Positions 20,409 to 29,619 of a stretch of 64,000 nt of DNA are shown here, one piece after another. Positions within the stretch are counted from its first letter, which is position 1. Each line of letters opens with the position of its first letter. This DNA comes from Opitutaceae bacterium EW11. GTDB lineage: Bacteria; Verrucomicrobiota; Verrucomicrobiia; Opitutales; Opitutaceae. The notes beneath the pieces were generated by a model that saw nothing but the letters and a program-made list of their open reading frames with translations, had not been told where the DNA came from and made no database searches. Location: the NCBI GenBank assembly GCA_003054665.1, contig QAYY01000022.1, positions 62,001-126,000 on the forward strand, given 5' to 3'. The translations under genes and the position numbers were made by a program.

Positions 20409-21506
20409 ATGAGTACCGCTACACCTCCGTTCGACAGTGTGGATGACGCGATTCAGGATATCGCCCAGGGAAAACTGGTGATCGTCGTGGACGACGAGGA
20501 CCGTGAGAACGAGGGAGACCTCATCATGGCGGCGTCGAAGGCGACGCCGGAAACGGTGAACATGATGATCCGGTACGGCAGCGGCATCGTCTGCGTGCCC
20601 ATGCTCGGCGCCCAGCTCGACCGACTCGGCCTCGGGCCGATGGTGGCCCGCAATCGCGAGGTGCAGCGGACGGACTTCGCCGTCAGCGTGGACGCCGCGT
20701 CGGGCGTCACGACCGGGGTGAGCGCGTACGATCGCTCCGTCACGATCGGCATCCTCGCCGATCCGTCGGCTCGGGCGGACCAGCTCGTTCAGCCGGGGCA
20801 CGTCTTCCCGCTTCGGGCGCGTCCGGGCGGCGTGCTCGAGCGCGCGGGCCACACCGAAGCGGCGGTGGATCTGGCGACGCTTGCGGGACTGACGCCGGCC
20901 GGCGTGCTCTGCGAGTTGATCAACGACGACGGCACGATGCAGCGCCTTCCCCAGCTCCAGGAGTTTCGGAAGCGGTTCGGCCTCCGCCTGATTTCGATCG
21001 AACAGTTGATCGCGTATCGGGTGAAGCGCGACAAGCTCGTCGAGAAGGTGGGGGAGAACGTGTTTCCGACGGCTTACGGCGAGTTTCGGGTTCACGTGTT
21101 CCGCAGCCGCCTCGATCGGCGCCTGCACCTTGCCCTGACCCTGGGCGATCTTTCCAAACCGGAGCCCGCGCTGGTCCGCGTGCATAGCGCCGATGTCCTG
21201 AACGACGTGTTCCACGGCACCGGCGGCGGCATCCTCGACGCCAGCCTGAAGACGGTGGCTCGCGAAGGCCGGGGGGCGGTGCTCTACATGCAGCCCGCGA
21301 ATTCCGAGCGGGCCCTGCTCGCGCAGCTCTCGCCCGGCAAGAGCGAACCCGTTTCGGCGATGGATCTGCGCGACTACGGCATCGGGGCGCAGATTCTCAC
21401 CGCGCTCGGTCTCCACAAGATCCGGCTACTTTCACGGCATCCGCGCAAAGTCGTTGGCCTCGAAGGCTACGGCATCGATCTCGTCGAGGTCGTTCAGGTC
21501 GACTGA
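20409..21506 (+). CDS. ribB: RibBA-like protein: DHBP synthase fused to a degenerate GTP cyclohydrolase II domain
   Basis: Riboflavin biosynthesis. The N-terminal half (about 5-205) is 3,4-dihydroxy-2-butanone 4-phosphate synthase, with DDEDRENEGDL, the DFAVSVDA block and GHTEAAVDLATLAG. The C-terminal half (about 210-365) has the GTP cyclohydrolase II fold (GEFRVHVFRS, YGIGAQIL, LEGYGIDLVEVV). The zinc site, which in RibA has three cysteines after VHSE, reads VRVHSADVLNDVFHGTGGG at about 256-275 with no cysteine. I therefore expect only the RibB reaction. The full 365-residue length and intact frame argue for a retained structural role rather than a pseudogene. Confidence 0.87.
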   Translation: MSTATPPFDSVDDAIQDIAQGKLVIVVDDEDRENEGDLIMAASKATPETVNMMIRYGSGIVCVPMLGAQLDRLGLGPMVARNREVQRTDFAVSVDAASGVTTGVSAYDRSVTIGILADPSARADQLVQPGHVFPLRARPGGVLERAGHTEAAVDLATLAGLTPAGVLCELINDDGTMQRLPQLQEFRKRFGLRLISIEQLIAYRVKRDKLVEKVGENVFPTAYGEFRVHVFRSRLDRRLHLALTLGDLSKPEPALVRVHSADVLNDVFHGTGGGILDASLKTVAREGRGAVLYMQPANSERALLAQLSPGKSEPVSAMDLRDYGIGAQILTALGLHKIRLLSRHPRKVVGLEGYGIDLVEVVQVD

Positions 21507-21860
21507 GCGAAAACGCTCGCGAGGCGAATCGGGCAGGGGATTGACCCTAGAGGCCGTCCCCTGAAACCGAAAAGGCGCGCAAAGACTCGGTCTTCCTTCC
21601 GGCCGGTTGGTGCCCGTCGCAACCCAGCTGCGCCAGACCTTCGGCTTATTCGAACGACGGCGGCCAGCTTTTCCGTCGCGGGAGGCCGGACTCTGACGCG
21701 GCTCGATCCGTTCTGGGCCTGAGCGCCGGCGTATCCGAATTGTGCATTCGGGATTCGTGTCGTGTGTATGCAAACGCGTACTTTTTGCGACGCGGTAAAG
21801 AATGTTCTGTCCTGTTTGCGGGAAGCCCGAAAGTGTAGGCGCAGTACCCCCCGTTCGTAC
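21507..21860. other. Intergenic region before the GH2 gene
   Basis: About 350 bases without a gene. It must contain the GH2 promoter. A half-site GCAAACG occurs at about 21769 and resembles one arm of the LacI-type boxes seen further along, but the dyad is incomplete. No terminator with a T-run is visible after ribB. Confidence 0.4.
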
Positions 21861-24269
21861 ATGGTCATCCACCGCACCCGGCTCAGTCTCTGTGTCTCCT
21901 TCTTTCTCTTGATCGGCTCGTTGGCGTTTGGCGCCGAAAGGCAGCTTTTCGACGACGATTGGTCCTTTTTCCTCGGCGATGCGCCTGGCGCGCAGGCTCC
22001 GGGCTTTCGGACAACTTCCTGGCGCAAGATTCGTCTTCCGCACGACTGGAGCATCGAGCTGCCAACGCGCGACGGCGCTCCGGGCACGCGGAACATCGGG
22101 TATTTCCAGACCGGCATCGGCTGGTATCGGCGCACGTTCGAGGCGCCGAAGTCCTGGCGCAAGCAGAGCGTCTGGCTCGAATTCGACGGCGCGTACATGA
22201 ACGCGGAGGTCTGGCTGAACGGGACGAAGCTGGCGTCGCACGCCTACGGTTACACCCCGTTCCGCGTGGAGCTCGGCAGCGCTCTGGCCTACGGCAAGGA
22301 GAACACGCTCGCCGTCCGCATCGACAATTCGAAGCAACCCAACTCGCGGTGGTACCCGGGCTCCGGAATCTATCGCCACGTCTGGCTTGTCGTGGCGGAT
22401 CCACTACACATCGCGCCCAACGGACTGAACGTCGTGGTGAAGCGGCTCAACGACGTCGCCGTGCTCAGGGTGGAAGCGAATATCGAAAATCGGACGGAGT
22501 TCACCCAGACGGTGACTGTCCGCTCCGAGGTGCTCGACGAGCGGGGCAAGACCGTCGGCGAGTCGGAGTCGACCGGTTTCGCCGCGGCCGGCGCGGATCT
22601 GCAGGTCAGCCGGGAGATCATCGTAGCGCAGCCCAAACCCTGGTCGCCGGAGAATCCGGTGCTGTACCAGCTGAGGACGTTTGTTCAGAGCGAGGCGGGT
22701 GACCGCGACAACTCGGAGACCACGTTCGGCATACGCACGGTGCGGGTGACGCCGGAACGCGGACTGGAGTTGAACGGCGTGCCGGTGAAGCTCGTGGGCG
22801 GGAACGCGCACCACGACCATGGCCCCCTGGGTGCGGCCTCCTTCGACCGGGCCGAGGAGCGGAAGGTGCAACTGCTCAAGGCCGCCGGCTTCAACGCCGT
22901 GCGAACGTCGCACAATCCGCCGGCTCCAGCGTTTCTCGACGCCTGCGACCGGCTCGGGCTGCTCGTCCTGGACGAGGCGTTCGACGGCTGGGTGAAAAAG
23001 AAGTCGGAGTACGACTACGGCACGGTCTTCGAGCAGGACTGGCGCGACGACGTCGACGCCCAGGTGCGGCGGGATCGCCACCATCCTTCGGTCGTTCTTT
23101 GGAGCGTCGGCAACGAGGTGTACGAACGCGCGGACCCGGACGGCGAGCGCATCGCCCGGATGCTGACGGAGCGCATCCGCCAGTTCGATACGACGCGTCC
23201 GATCGCGGCCGGCCTCAACGGCCTCGGCCCCAAGAACGAGTGGACGCAGCTCGATCCGATTTTCGGGGCGCTCGACGTCGCCGGCTACAATTACGAGCTG
23301 CAGCGGGCCGCGGCCGACCACGCCCGGGTTCCGGGGCGCGTGATCGTTTCGACGGAATCCTATCCGTCGGACACGTTCCGCTACTGGTCGCTCAGCGACG
23401 AGCTGCCTTACGTGCTCGGCGATTTTGTCTGGAGCGCGATCGATTATCTCGGCGAATCCGGCATCGGCCGCGTGTTTCCGCCCGATCAGCCCGTCCTGAA
23501 TCATTGGGAGACGGAATCGTTCCCCATCCATGGCGCGACGTGCGGGGACATCGACCTGACCGGATGGCGGCGGCCCGTCTCGCATTACCGGAACATCGTC
23601 TGGCAGCGCGGCGAGAAGCTCTACGCGGCGGTCCGCGTGCCGGCGCCGGGCGACAAGCCCTGGAAACTCTCGCTCTGGGCGACAACGCCGGCGCTGCCCA
23701 GCTGGACCTGGCCCGGACAGGAGGGCAAAATCATGCAGGTCGACGTCTACTCGCGCTATTCTGCCGTCCGCCTGTATCTCGACGGACAACTGCTGGGAGA
23801 AAAACCCACGACGCGGAAAGAGGAATTCAAGGCGACGTTCGACGTTCCGTATCGGCCGGGCACCGTCGAGGTCGCCGGCGTGGAAAACGGCATCGTCCGG
23901 GATCGGACGGTGCTGACGACGTCCGGACCTGCGGCCCGCCTTCGGCTCACGGCCGATCGTTCGCGACTGGTCGCTGGAGGTCAGGACCTGGCCTTCGTGA
24001 CGGTCGAAGTGGAAGACGCGCTCGGCGTGCAGTCGATGCAGTCGAACGCCTCGGTGCGTTATTCGCTCGAAGGCCCTGGTGAAATCGCGGGTATCGGCAG
24101 CGCGGATCTCTCCTCGACGGAGAGCTATCGTGCGAATCCGCGGCGGCTGTTCCAAGGTCGGGCGCTCATCGTGATTCGGACCGGCGAGAAGCCCGGCAAC
24201 ATCACTCTGACGGCGACGACGCCGGGTCTGCCTCCGCAGAAGCTGGTCCTGGAATCCAAGAAGCGTTGA
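21861..24269 (+). CDS. Secreted glycoside hydrolase family 2 (beta-galactosidase-like)
   Basis: Exo-acting hydrolase of 802 residues with a signal peptide (LCVSFFLLIGSLAFGA). The GH2 layout is clear: a sugar-binding jelly roll (IGWYRRTFEAP, VWLNGTKL, SRWYPGSGIYRHVWL), an immunoglobulin-like domain, then the TIM barrel from about residue 290 (KLVGGNAHHDHGPLG, NAVRTSHNPP). The acid/base is E419 in SVGNEVYE and the nucleophile is probably E499 in VSTESYPS. The C-terminus carries further beta domains (about 590-800). The substrate could be a beta-galactoside or another beta-linked sugar; this Bacteroidetes-like subgroup is functionally mixed. It appears to be a single-gene unit with a terminator after it. 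Confidence 0.85.
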   Translation: MVIHRTRLSLCVSFFLLIGSLAFGAERQLFDDDWSFFLGDAPGAQAPGFRTTSWRKIRLPHDWSIELPTRDGAPGTRNIGYFQTGIGWYRRTFEAPKSWRKQSVWLEFDGAYMNAEVWLNGTKLASHAYGYTPFRVELGSALAYGKENTLAVRIDNSKQPNSRWYPGSGIYRHVWLVVADPLHIAPNGLNVVVKRLNDVAVLRVEANIENRTEFTQTVTVRSEVLDERGKTVGESESTGFAAAGADLQVSREIIVAQPKPWSPENPVLYQLRTFVQSEAGDRDNSETTFGIRTVRVTPERGLELNGVPVKLVGGNAHHDHGPLGAASFDRAEERKVQLLKAAGFNAVRTSHNPPAPAFLDACDRLGLLVLDEAFDGWVKKKSEYDYGTVFEQDWRDDVDAQVRRDRHHPSVVLWSVGNEVYERADPDGERIARMLTERIRQFDTTRPIAAGLNGLGPKNEWTQLDPIFGALDVAGYNYELQRAAADHARVPGRVIVSTESYPSDTFRYWSLSDELPYVLGDFVWSAIDYLGESGIGRVFPPDQPVLNHWETESFPIHGATCGDIDLTGWRRPVSHYRNIVWQRGEKLYAAVRVPAPGDKPWKLSLWATTPALPSWTWPGQEGKIMQVDVYSRYSAVRLYLDGQLLGEKPTTRKEEFKATFDVPYRPGTVEVAGVENGIVRDRTVLTTSGPAARLRLTADRSRLVAGGQDLAFVTVEVEDALGVQSMQSNASVRYSLEGPGEIAGIGSADLSSTESYRANPRRLFQGRALIVIRTGEKPGNITLTATTPGLPPQKLVLESKKR

Positions 24270-24324
24270 GCGAGGATCCAGGCACAAACACCGCCGGCCG
24301 CTGAACCGGCGATGTCCATCCCTC

Positions 24325-24350
24325 AAGCCCGCGGAAATCCGCGGGCTTTC
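24325..24350 (+). terminator. Hairpin terminator after the GH2 gene
   Basis: Near-perfect 11-bp stem AAGCCCGCGGA/TCCGCGGGCTT (24325-24335 with 24338-24348), followed by TCC rather than a long T-run. The flanking A and T residues make it potentially bidirectional. Confidence 0.6.
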
Positions 24351-24385
24351 CGTATCCAGCGGCGCTGCGCCAACTACCGCTGTGT

Positions 24386-25411
24386 GTGGGGCTCGTGCTT
24401 TTCTGTAACTTCGCTACGGTGCGCCGTGTATCTTCGGAGAACGCCCCCACTGGATCCACGCCGTCTCCCTTGAATTCGACGAAGTTCATCATCGAAACGC
24501 ACCAGCTGTGCAAAGATTTCGGCCCTCAGCGCGCTCTGGACAACGTTACGCTCCAGATACCGCCGGGCACCATCGGTCTTCTCGGCCCGAACGGCGCAGG
24601 CAAGAGCACGTTCATCAAATGCCTGCTCAACCTGGAGAACCCGACCCACGGCACGGCCAAGGTTCTCGGTCGAAGCATCGTCAGTGAGAATCGCGCCTCC
24701 CGCGAGCGGGTGGGGTACAGTCCGGAGCGCGACTGCCACATCGGCGGGCTGCCGGGCTGCGACTACGTGGCCTACTGCGGCCAGCTGTCCGGCATGAGTT
24801 TTCGCGCGGCGAGGCAGCGCGCGCACGAGATTCTCGACCTCGTCGGGATGGGGCAGGAGCGGTACCGCTCGGTCGACAGTTATTCCACCGGGATGAAGCA
24901 ACGCGTGAAACTCGCGCAGGCGCTGGTCCACGATCCTGAGTTGGTTTTCCTCGACGAGCCGACCAACGGTCTGGATCCGCTGGGCCGCGAGCACATTCTC
25001 CGTCTCATCGGCTCCCTCCACCGCGAACTCGGTACGAGCGTCGTGATCTCGTCGCACCTGCTGCGTGACATCGAGCGCATCTGCGATCGGGTCGTGATCA
25101 TCGCCCTGGGACGTGTTATCGAGCACGAGTCGATGGAGGCGTTGGCGTCACGCCATCGCCGTATTGTCGAACTCGCCCCGGCCTCCGAGACCGAGCGTTT
25201 TGCCGGCGTGCTGCGGGCCGCGGGCCTTGCGGTGGAGCGGCTGTCCAACGGTCACCTGCGGGTGGAGTCGGGGGATCATTCCGTGGAGGGGCTGTTGCGC
25301 CTCATGGCCGAAAACAACCTTCCGCCGGCCGAGATCGTGGCCAACCCGAACGCCCTGCATGAACTTTTCTTGAAGTCGCTCGCCGACGCCAACCATGGAA
25401 ACCACCCTTGA
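24386..25411 (+). CDS. ABC transporter ATP-binding protein (first of two)
   Basis: Nucleotide-binding subunit of an exporter-type ABC system of the CcmA/NatA class. Walker A is GPNGAGKST, the signature region is YSTGMKQRVKLAQAL and Walker B is VFLDEPTNGLDP. After the ATPase core there is a C-terminal extension of about 90 residues. The annotated start is a GTG at 24386; GTG 24419 and TTG 24470 are alternatives, and family homology begins only at FIIETHQL around residue 35, so a later start is likely. It overlaps the permease gene by 17 bases and heads a four-gene operon. Confidence 0.88.
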   Translation: MGLVLFCNFATVRRVSSENAPTGSTPSPLNSTKFIIETHQLCKDFGPQRALDNVTLQIPPGTIGLLGPNGAGKSTFIKCLLNLENPTHGTAKVLGRSIVSENRASRERVGYSPERDCHIGGLPGCDYVAYCGQLSGMSFRAARQRAHEILDLVGMGQERYRSVDSYSTGMKQRVKLAQALVHDPELVFLDEPTNGLDPLGREHILRLIGSLHRELGTSVVISSHLLRDIERICDRVVIIALGRVIEHESMEALASRHRRIVELAPASETERFAGVLRAAGLAVERLSNGHLRVESGDHSVEGLLRLMAENNLPPAEIVANPNALHELFLKSLADANHGNHP

Positions 25412-26384
25412 TTTGAGCCGCTGGCGGGAGCGGCCCCGCTCCGTCGCGTACCGCCGGTGGACGATCGCCCAGCTGGGCCTCCGGCAGCTGCTTTCGACGC
25501 GGCTATTCCGTCTCGTGCTGATCGTGGCCTGGACCGCCGGGCTGCTGATCGCCGCATCCGCCTTTGTTTTCAGCCAGGCCGTATCGACAGGCGGCTGGCT
25601 GGAAACCTACGCCGCGCAGCTCGGACCGAGATTCAGTGCGATCGCGTCGGCCATCGGCGCCCTCATCCTGTTGTATCCGGATATCTGTGTCGGAGGCCTT
25701 TTCACGCTTCTCTTCTGGGCGCAGTCGTCCCTTGCGCTGACGCTGAGCCTTGTCGCCCTGACGATCGTCGTGCCTGGGCTCGTCACCCGCGACCGCGCGA
25801 GCGAGGCGTTGACCGTCTATCTTTCCCGGCCGTTGACGTCGGTCGATTACCTGCTGGGCAAACTCGGGATCGTCGCGGGCGTGTTGCTGCTGACCTGGAC
25901 GGGTCCGCTGCTCGCCGGTTGGCTGCTGGGCATGGTTCTGGCGCCGGGCCGCGACTTCATCGTGTATTCGCTCGAGCCGCTCGGCCGCGCGCTCCTTTTC
26001 AACGGCATCGGGCTCGTGTCGATCGCTTCGCTGGCGCTTGGCGTTTCCGCGCTCACGCGTACCTCGCGCAACACGATCCTCCTCTGGCTCGGGCTCTGGT
26101 TGATCGTCGGCGGGATCGCCCAGGCCCCGAACAATCCGGAGTGGCTGCGCCGCGCGAGCTTCACCTACGATCTCGACCAAATCCGAAAGACGATCCTCAA
26201 ACCCGCGGACGCGCTGCGGAAGGCCGGGAGCAGCCTGCCGCTGCTCGACCGGAATCTGGCCCGCAATCTCCAGACGATGGGCAACGCCGTCGATTCCGGC
26301 GGGGCGGCCGGACCGCTCCTCGGGCTCGGCGTGATCGTGGTGCTCTCGTCCGCCGTGTTTTTCCGGAGGCTCCGACCCGAATGA
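25395..26384 (+). CDS. ABC transporter permease (first of two)
   Basis: Integral membrane subunit of 329 residues. Hydrophobic helices are visible at about 36-60, 85-110, 112-135, 155-185, 200-225, 230-250 and 305-325. Between helices lies the VTRDRASEALTVYLSRPLTSVDYLLGK segment typical of ABC-2-type permeases. The substrate is unknown. It overlaps the preceding ATPase gene and its stop overlaps the next start as ATGA, which indicates translational coupling and one complex. Confidence 0.82.
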   Translation: METTLDLSRWRERPRSVAYRRWTIAQLGLRQLLSTRLFRLVLIVAWTAGLLIAASAFVFSQAVSTGGWLETYAAQLGPRFSAIASAIGALILLYPDICVGGLFTLLFWAQSSLALTLSLVALTIVVPGLVTRDRASEALTVYLSRPLTSVDYLLGKLGIVAGVLLLTWTGPLLAGWLLGMVLAPGRDFIVYSLEPLGRALLFNGIGLVSIASLALGVSALTRTSRNTILLWLGLWLIVGGIAQAPNNPEWLRRASFTYDLDQIRKTILKPADALRKAGSSLPLLDRNLARNLQTMGNAVDSGGAAGPLLGLGVIVVLSSAVFFRRLRPE

Positions 26385-27304
26385 GTGCGATCATCCAGGC
26401 CAAGAATCTCAGCCGTTTCTACGGAAACATCCTCGGGCTGAACAACGTGTCGTTCGAGGTCCATGCCGGCATCACCGGCGTGGTGGGACCGAACGGCGCC
26501 GGGAAAACAACGCTGTTCCGCCTGCTCACCGGGCAGGTGAGGCCGAGTTCGGGGACAATCGAAGTCTTCGGCCAGGACCCCTGGAACAATCCCGCGGTGC
26601 AGGCCCGGCTCGCTTATTGTCCCGAGAGCGAGGACGTGCCGCAGGGCGTGGACCCGATCGCCTGGCTCGTCGCGCTCGGCATGATCTCCGGTTACTCCGC
26701 GAAGGCGGCGAAGGATCGTGCCTGTGCCATGTTGAAACGCGTTCGTCTTCCCGAGGCGGCGTGGCGCAAGCGGCTCACCGCTCACTCGAAGGGCATGCGT
26801 CAGCGGGTGAAGCTGGCGCAGTGCCTCCTGCACGAGCCTCAGCTGATCATCCTCGACGAGCCGATGAACGGCCTCGACCCGGTCGGCCGGGAGGACTTCA
26901 GCGTCGTGCTGCGCGAACTCGCGGCCGGCGGCGCGAGCGTGCTGATCTCGAGCCACCTGCTGCACGATCTGGAGGCGCTCTGCAGCGAGTTTCTGCTCTT
27001 CCGCTGGGGTCGGATCCCCCGCGCGGAAGCCGAGGCGGCGTCGCCCGACGCGCGCAAGCGCTGGCCCGCGGCCACGACGTTCCGTTGCGGCGATCCCGAG
27101 GCGCTGGCGCGTTTCCTCTTCGACCGGAAACTCGTCCGCGCCTTCGAGATCGAGGAACCGGATACGCTTCGCGTGCAATGGCGAGATCCCGAGCTGTTCT
27201 ACAGCCGGTTTCATGGCCTGCTCCTGGAGAGCGGCGTGCCGATCCAGGAGGTGCGCGAAACCGCGTCGCTGCTCGAGCGCGCCATCCACGCCCCGTCCCT
27301 ATGA
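26381..27304 (+). CDS. ABC transporter ATP-binding protein (second)
   Basis: Second ATPase, 307 residues. Walker A is GPNGAGKTT and Walker B is LIILDEPMNGLDP, with the H-loop in ISSHLLHDLE. The signature reads HSKGMRQRVKLAQCL, a variant of LSGGQ typical of this export class. A C-terminal region of about 90 residues follows. It is linked by ATGA overlaps to both permease genes. Two paired ATPase-permease sets in one operon suggest either a heteromeric exporter or two related exporters. Confidence 0.88.
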   Translation: MSAIIQAKNLSRFYGNILGLNNVSFEVHAGITGVVGPNGAGKTTLFRLLTGQVRPSSGTIEVFGQDPWNNPAVQARLAYCPESEDVPQGVDPIAWLVALGMISGYSAKAAKDRACAMLKRVRLPEAAWRKRLTAHSKGMRQRVKLAQCLLHEPQLIILDEPMNGLDPVGREDFSVVLRELAAGGASVLISSHLLHDLEALCSEFLLFRWGRIPRAEAEAASPDARKRWPAATTFRCGDPEALARFLFDRKLVRAFEIEEPDTLRVQWRDPELFYSRFHGLLLESGVPIQEVRETASLLERAIHAPSL

Positions 27305-28077
27305 CCGCTTCAACCGACGTCTTCCCCTCGCCGCGAGTGGCCCCGAACCTCCGGAACGCGTTCGGAGGCGTCGCGCGCCTGACCGTCCGGCGCATGCTGG
27401 TGCTCAATCAGCTCTGGGCGCTGCTGGTGGTCACGGCCGTGACGGGCCTGTTCGCCTGGGCCGCCCACCACAAGGCGGGGTTCGAAGGCTGGGTGGTGGA
27501 TTTCTACCTGTCCTTCTTCCTGCCGCTCCTCGCTTTCAGCTCGGCCTCCGGAGCGATCCGCGACGATCTCCGTCCGGCCAGCTCGGACTACCTCTACCTT
27601 CGGCCGCTGCCGCGCTGGGCGTATGCTGGATTCAAATACGTGACGCACGTCTGCGTCACCCAGCTGACCTGCCTCGCGCCGTTTGCGGCGATAGTCGGCG
27701 TCGGGCTCTTTTATCATCGGTTGCCGCAGGCGGGCCACGTGCCCGTGCTGCTCCTCGGCCAGATCCTGGTGATCGTCGCGGCGTCCAGCTTCGGCTTTCT
27801 TTGCGGGATGCTCACCTCCCGCCCGGTGGTGCTGGCGTTGATTTACGGTGGAGTGGTGGAGGGCGGAATCGGCCAGATTCCGACGCAGCTGAGCCGGCTG
27901 TCGATGCTCCGCCAGGTGAAGAACTTCGTCGAGGGGCTGACCGGCGAGGCGGAGACGCTCGGTTCTCCGCTGAGCGCCGTGCTCGTGATCCTGGTTTTCT
28001 CGGCGGCCACGCTGGCGATGGCGGCCGTTCTGCTTCACCTGCGTGAGTTTTCCGGCTCTCGAGGAAAGGAGAGCTGA
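27301..28077 (+). CDS. ABC transporter permease (second)
   Basis: A 258-residue membrane protein with about six hydrophobic helices (about 38-55, 65-85, 110-135, 145-170, 175-195, 232-252). SDYLYLRPLPRWAYAGFKY matches the ABC-2 style linker seen in the first permease (RPLTSVDYLLGK), so the two are distant paralogues. The start overlaps the preceding stop as ATGA. The cargo is unknown. Confidence 0.8.
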   Translation: MTASTDVFPSPRVAPNLRNAFGGVARLTVRRMLVLNQLWALLVVTAVTGLFAWAAHHKAGFEGWVVDFYLSFFLPLLAFSSASGAIRDDLRPASSDYLYLRPLPRWAYAGFKYVTHVCVTQLTCLAPFAAIVGVGLFYHRLPQAGHVPVLLLGQILVIVAASSFGFLCGMLTSRPVVLALIYGGVVEGGIGQIPTQLSRLSMLRQVKNFVEGLTGEAETLGSPLSAVLVILVFSAATLAMAAVLLHLREFSGSRGKES

Positions 28078-28157
28078 ACGGTGTCTTTCTTTTTCCGCGC
28101 TCAGCTGTAACCCCCCGGCGCTCTCGCGTGAATCATCCGATAGAAACTTTAACGACC

Positions 28158-29600
28158 ATGAAACTCTTCTCCATTCGCGCAGCATTTATCACCGCGGCCC
28201 TGCTGCCGATCCTGCCGCTCAAGGCCGCCTTCGAACCCAAGATCGTCAGCGCCGACGCCAAGTGGGTCCTCTACGTGGACCTCGTCAGTTTCCGCGATTC
28301 CACCATCGGAAAGGAAGTCGTCGCAGCAGCGACCAAGCTGCAGACCCAGGCGGCGCAGCAGAAACAGATCCCGCTGCAGGTCGACATCGCGAAGCTGCTG
28401 ACGACCATAGGCTCCATCACGGCCTATGGCGCCAACTACACTCAGGATCCCAGCAAGCTCGATGGAACGCTGATCATCCAGGGAACGGCCGATCTGCGGA
28501 AGATCGCGGAAGGCGCGATCGCCCAGGCGACGGTTTCGTCCCCGGCAGAGGTGATCCAGTTGAAGGATTTTCCCCTCGAGGCCTATTCGGTCGGCAACGG
28601 CGAGCAGCAGCTCGTGGTCGCGTTTCCGAAAGAGCCGATCGTTGTGCTCAGCAAGTCGAAGACCCAGGTGATGAAGGCGCTCGAGGTCTATCGGGGCTCC
28701 GCGCCTTCGCTGGCGAAGGCCACCGATTCTCCGGTCCGTCAGCTCCTGATGGCGAACGGCGACAAACATCCGTACCTCCGCGCCGCGTGTCTCGTGCCTT
28801 CGGAACAGGAGTTCCCCGGCGGCGCCCCGCAGGCGCGGGTCCTGCAAATGGCGAAATCGGCCGGAGTGGGCCTGGGCGAGACCGACACGCACGCCTTCAT
28901 CCACCTGGAGCTGCTGGCGAGTGACGATGAGATGGCGGACAAACTCCAGAAGATCGTCCAGGGCCTCGCCGCGATGGCCTCGCTGGCCGAGTCCAACGAC
29001 AAGCAACTGGCCGAATTTCTCCAGACCATGGCGGTGAAGCGCGACGGGCGCACGGTGAGTCTGGACGCCTTGTATCAGAGCCAGCGCGTCGTGCAGCTGG
29101 TGAAGGATATGCAGAACCAGGAGCAGAAGGCGCCGCAGCACGGGCATCACCCGGCGAAACCCGAGGGGAAGATGATCGCCGAGTGGGTCGCCGACCAGGA
29201 CCTCGGCGGCGAGTCCGCCTCCGCGGAGCAACTGGTCTATCACACGATCGAAAACGTCAGCCTGAAGCAGGGCATGACCATCATTCTCTCCGGCCGGCCC
29301 GACAAGGGGGAGCACGCCCGTCTCGATGTCGTCGAGATCGCTCCCGCGGCCGGCGGCCCGGCCCTCCGTTTCGAAGCCGAGGGCATGCTGCTGAAGAACT
29401 ACAGCCGCGAGAACGCCGCCTACGCCTCGGGCGGCAAGATGATCAGTTCACGTGAGCGGGTGCCGGCCACCGCTCGGTTCCAGTTTCCCGCCGCCGACGG
29501 CGTCTACACGATCAAGGTCCGGTATCTGGACGAGAAGGACGGACAATCGACGTTTTCCGTCAGCCTCGTCGATCCCGCCGAGTCCGAAAACGGCCAGTGA
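28158..29600 (+). CDS. Secreted protein of unknown function
   Basis: I do not recognise a family. The 480-residue product has a signal peptide (MKLFSIRAAFITAALLPILPLKAA). Its mature start, ADAKWVLYVDLVSFRDS, resembles secreted proteins that measure or bind through alternating alpha/beta units. A His-rich linker (HGHHPAKPEGK) lies near residue 325, and a C-terminal stretch (about 380-475) alternates beta-strand-like segments (ATARFQFPAADGVYTIKVRYLD). It sits 80 bases after the ABC operon and 19 bases before an ECF sigma factor gene, so it may be a periplasmic partner of either. The ATG at 28158 gives the signal peptide; an upstream GTG at 28128 would add 10 residues. Confidence 0.6.
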   Translation: MKLFSIRAAFITAALLPILPLKAAFEPKIVSADAKWVLYVDLVSFRDSTIGKEVVAAATKLQTQAAQQKQIPLQVDIAKLLTTIGSITAYGANYTQDPSKLDGTLIIQGTADLRKIAEGAIAQATVSSPAEVIQLKDFPLEAYSVGNGEQQLVVAFPKEPIVVLSKSKTQVMKALEVYRGSAPSLAKATDSPVRQLLMANGDKHPYLRAACLVPSEQEFPGGAPQARVLQMAKSAGVGLGETDTHAFIHLELLASDDEMADKLQKIVQGLAAMASLAESNDKQLAEFLQTMAVKRDGRTVSLDALYQSQRVVQLVKDMQNQEQKAPQHGHHPAKPEGKMIAEWVADQDLGGESASAEQLVYHTIENVSLKQGMTIILSGRPDKGEHARLDVVEIAPAAGGPALRFEAEGMLLKNYSRENAAYASGGKMISSRERVPATARFQFPAADGVYTIKVRYLDEKDGQSTFSVSLVDPAESENGQ

Positions 29601-29619
29601 TGCGGAGAGGCCGGTGCGG

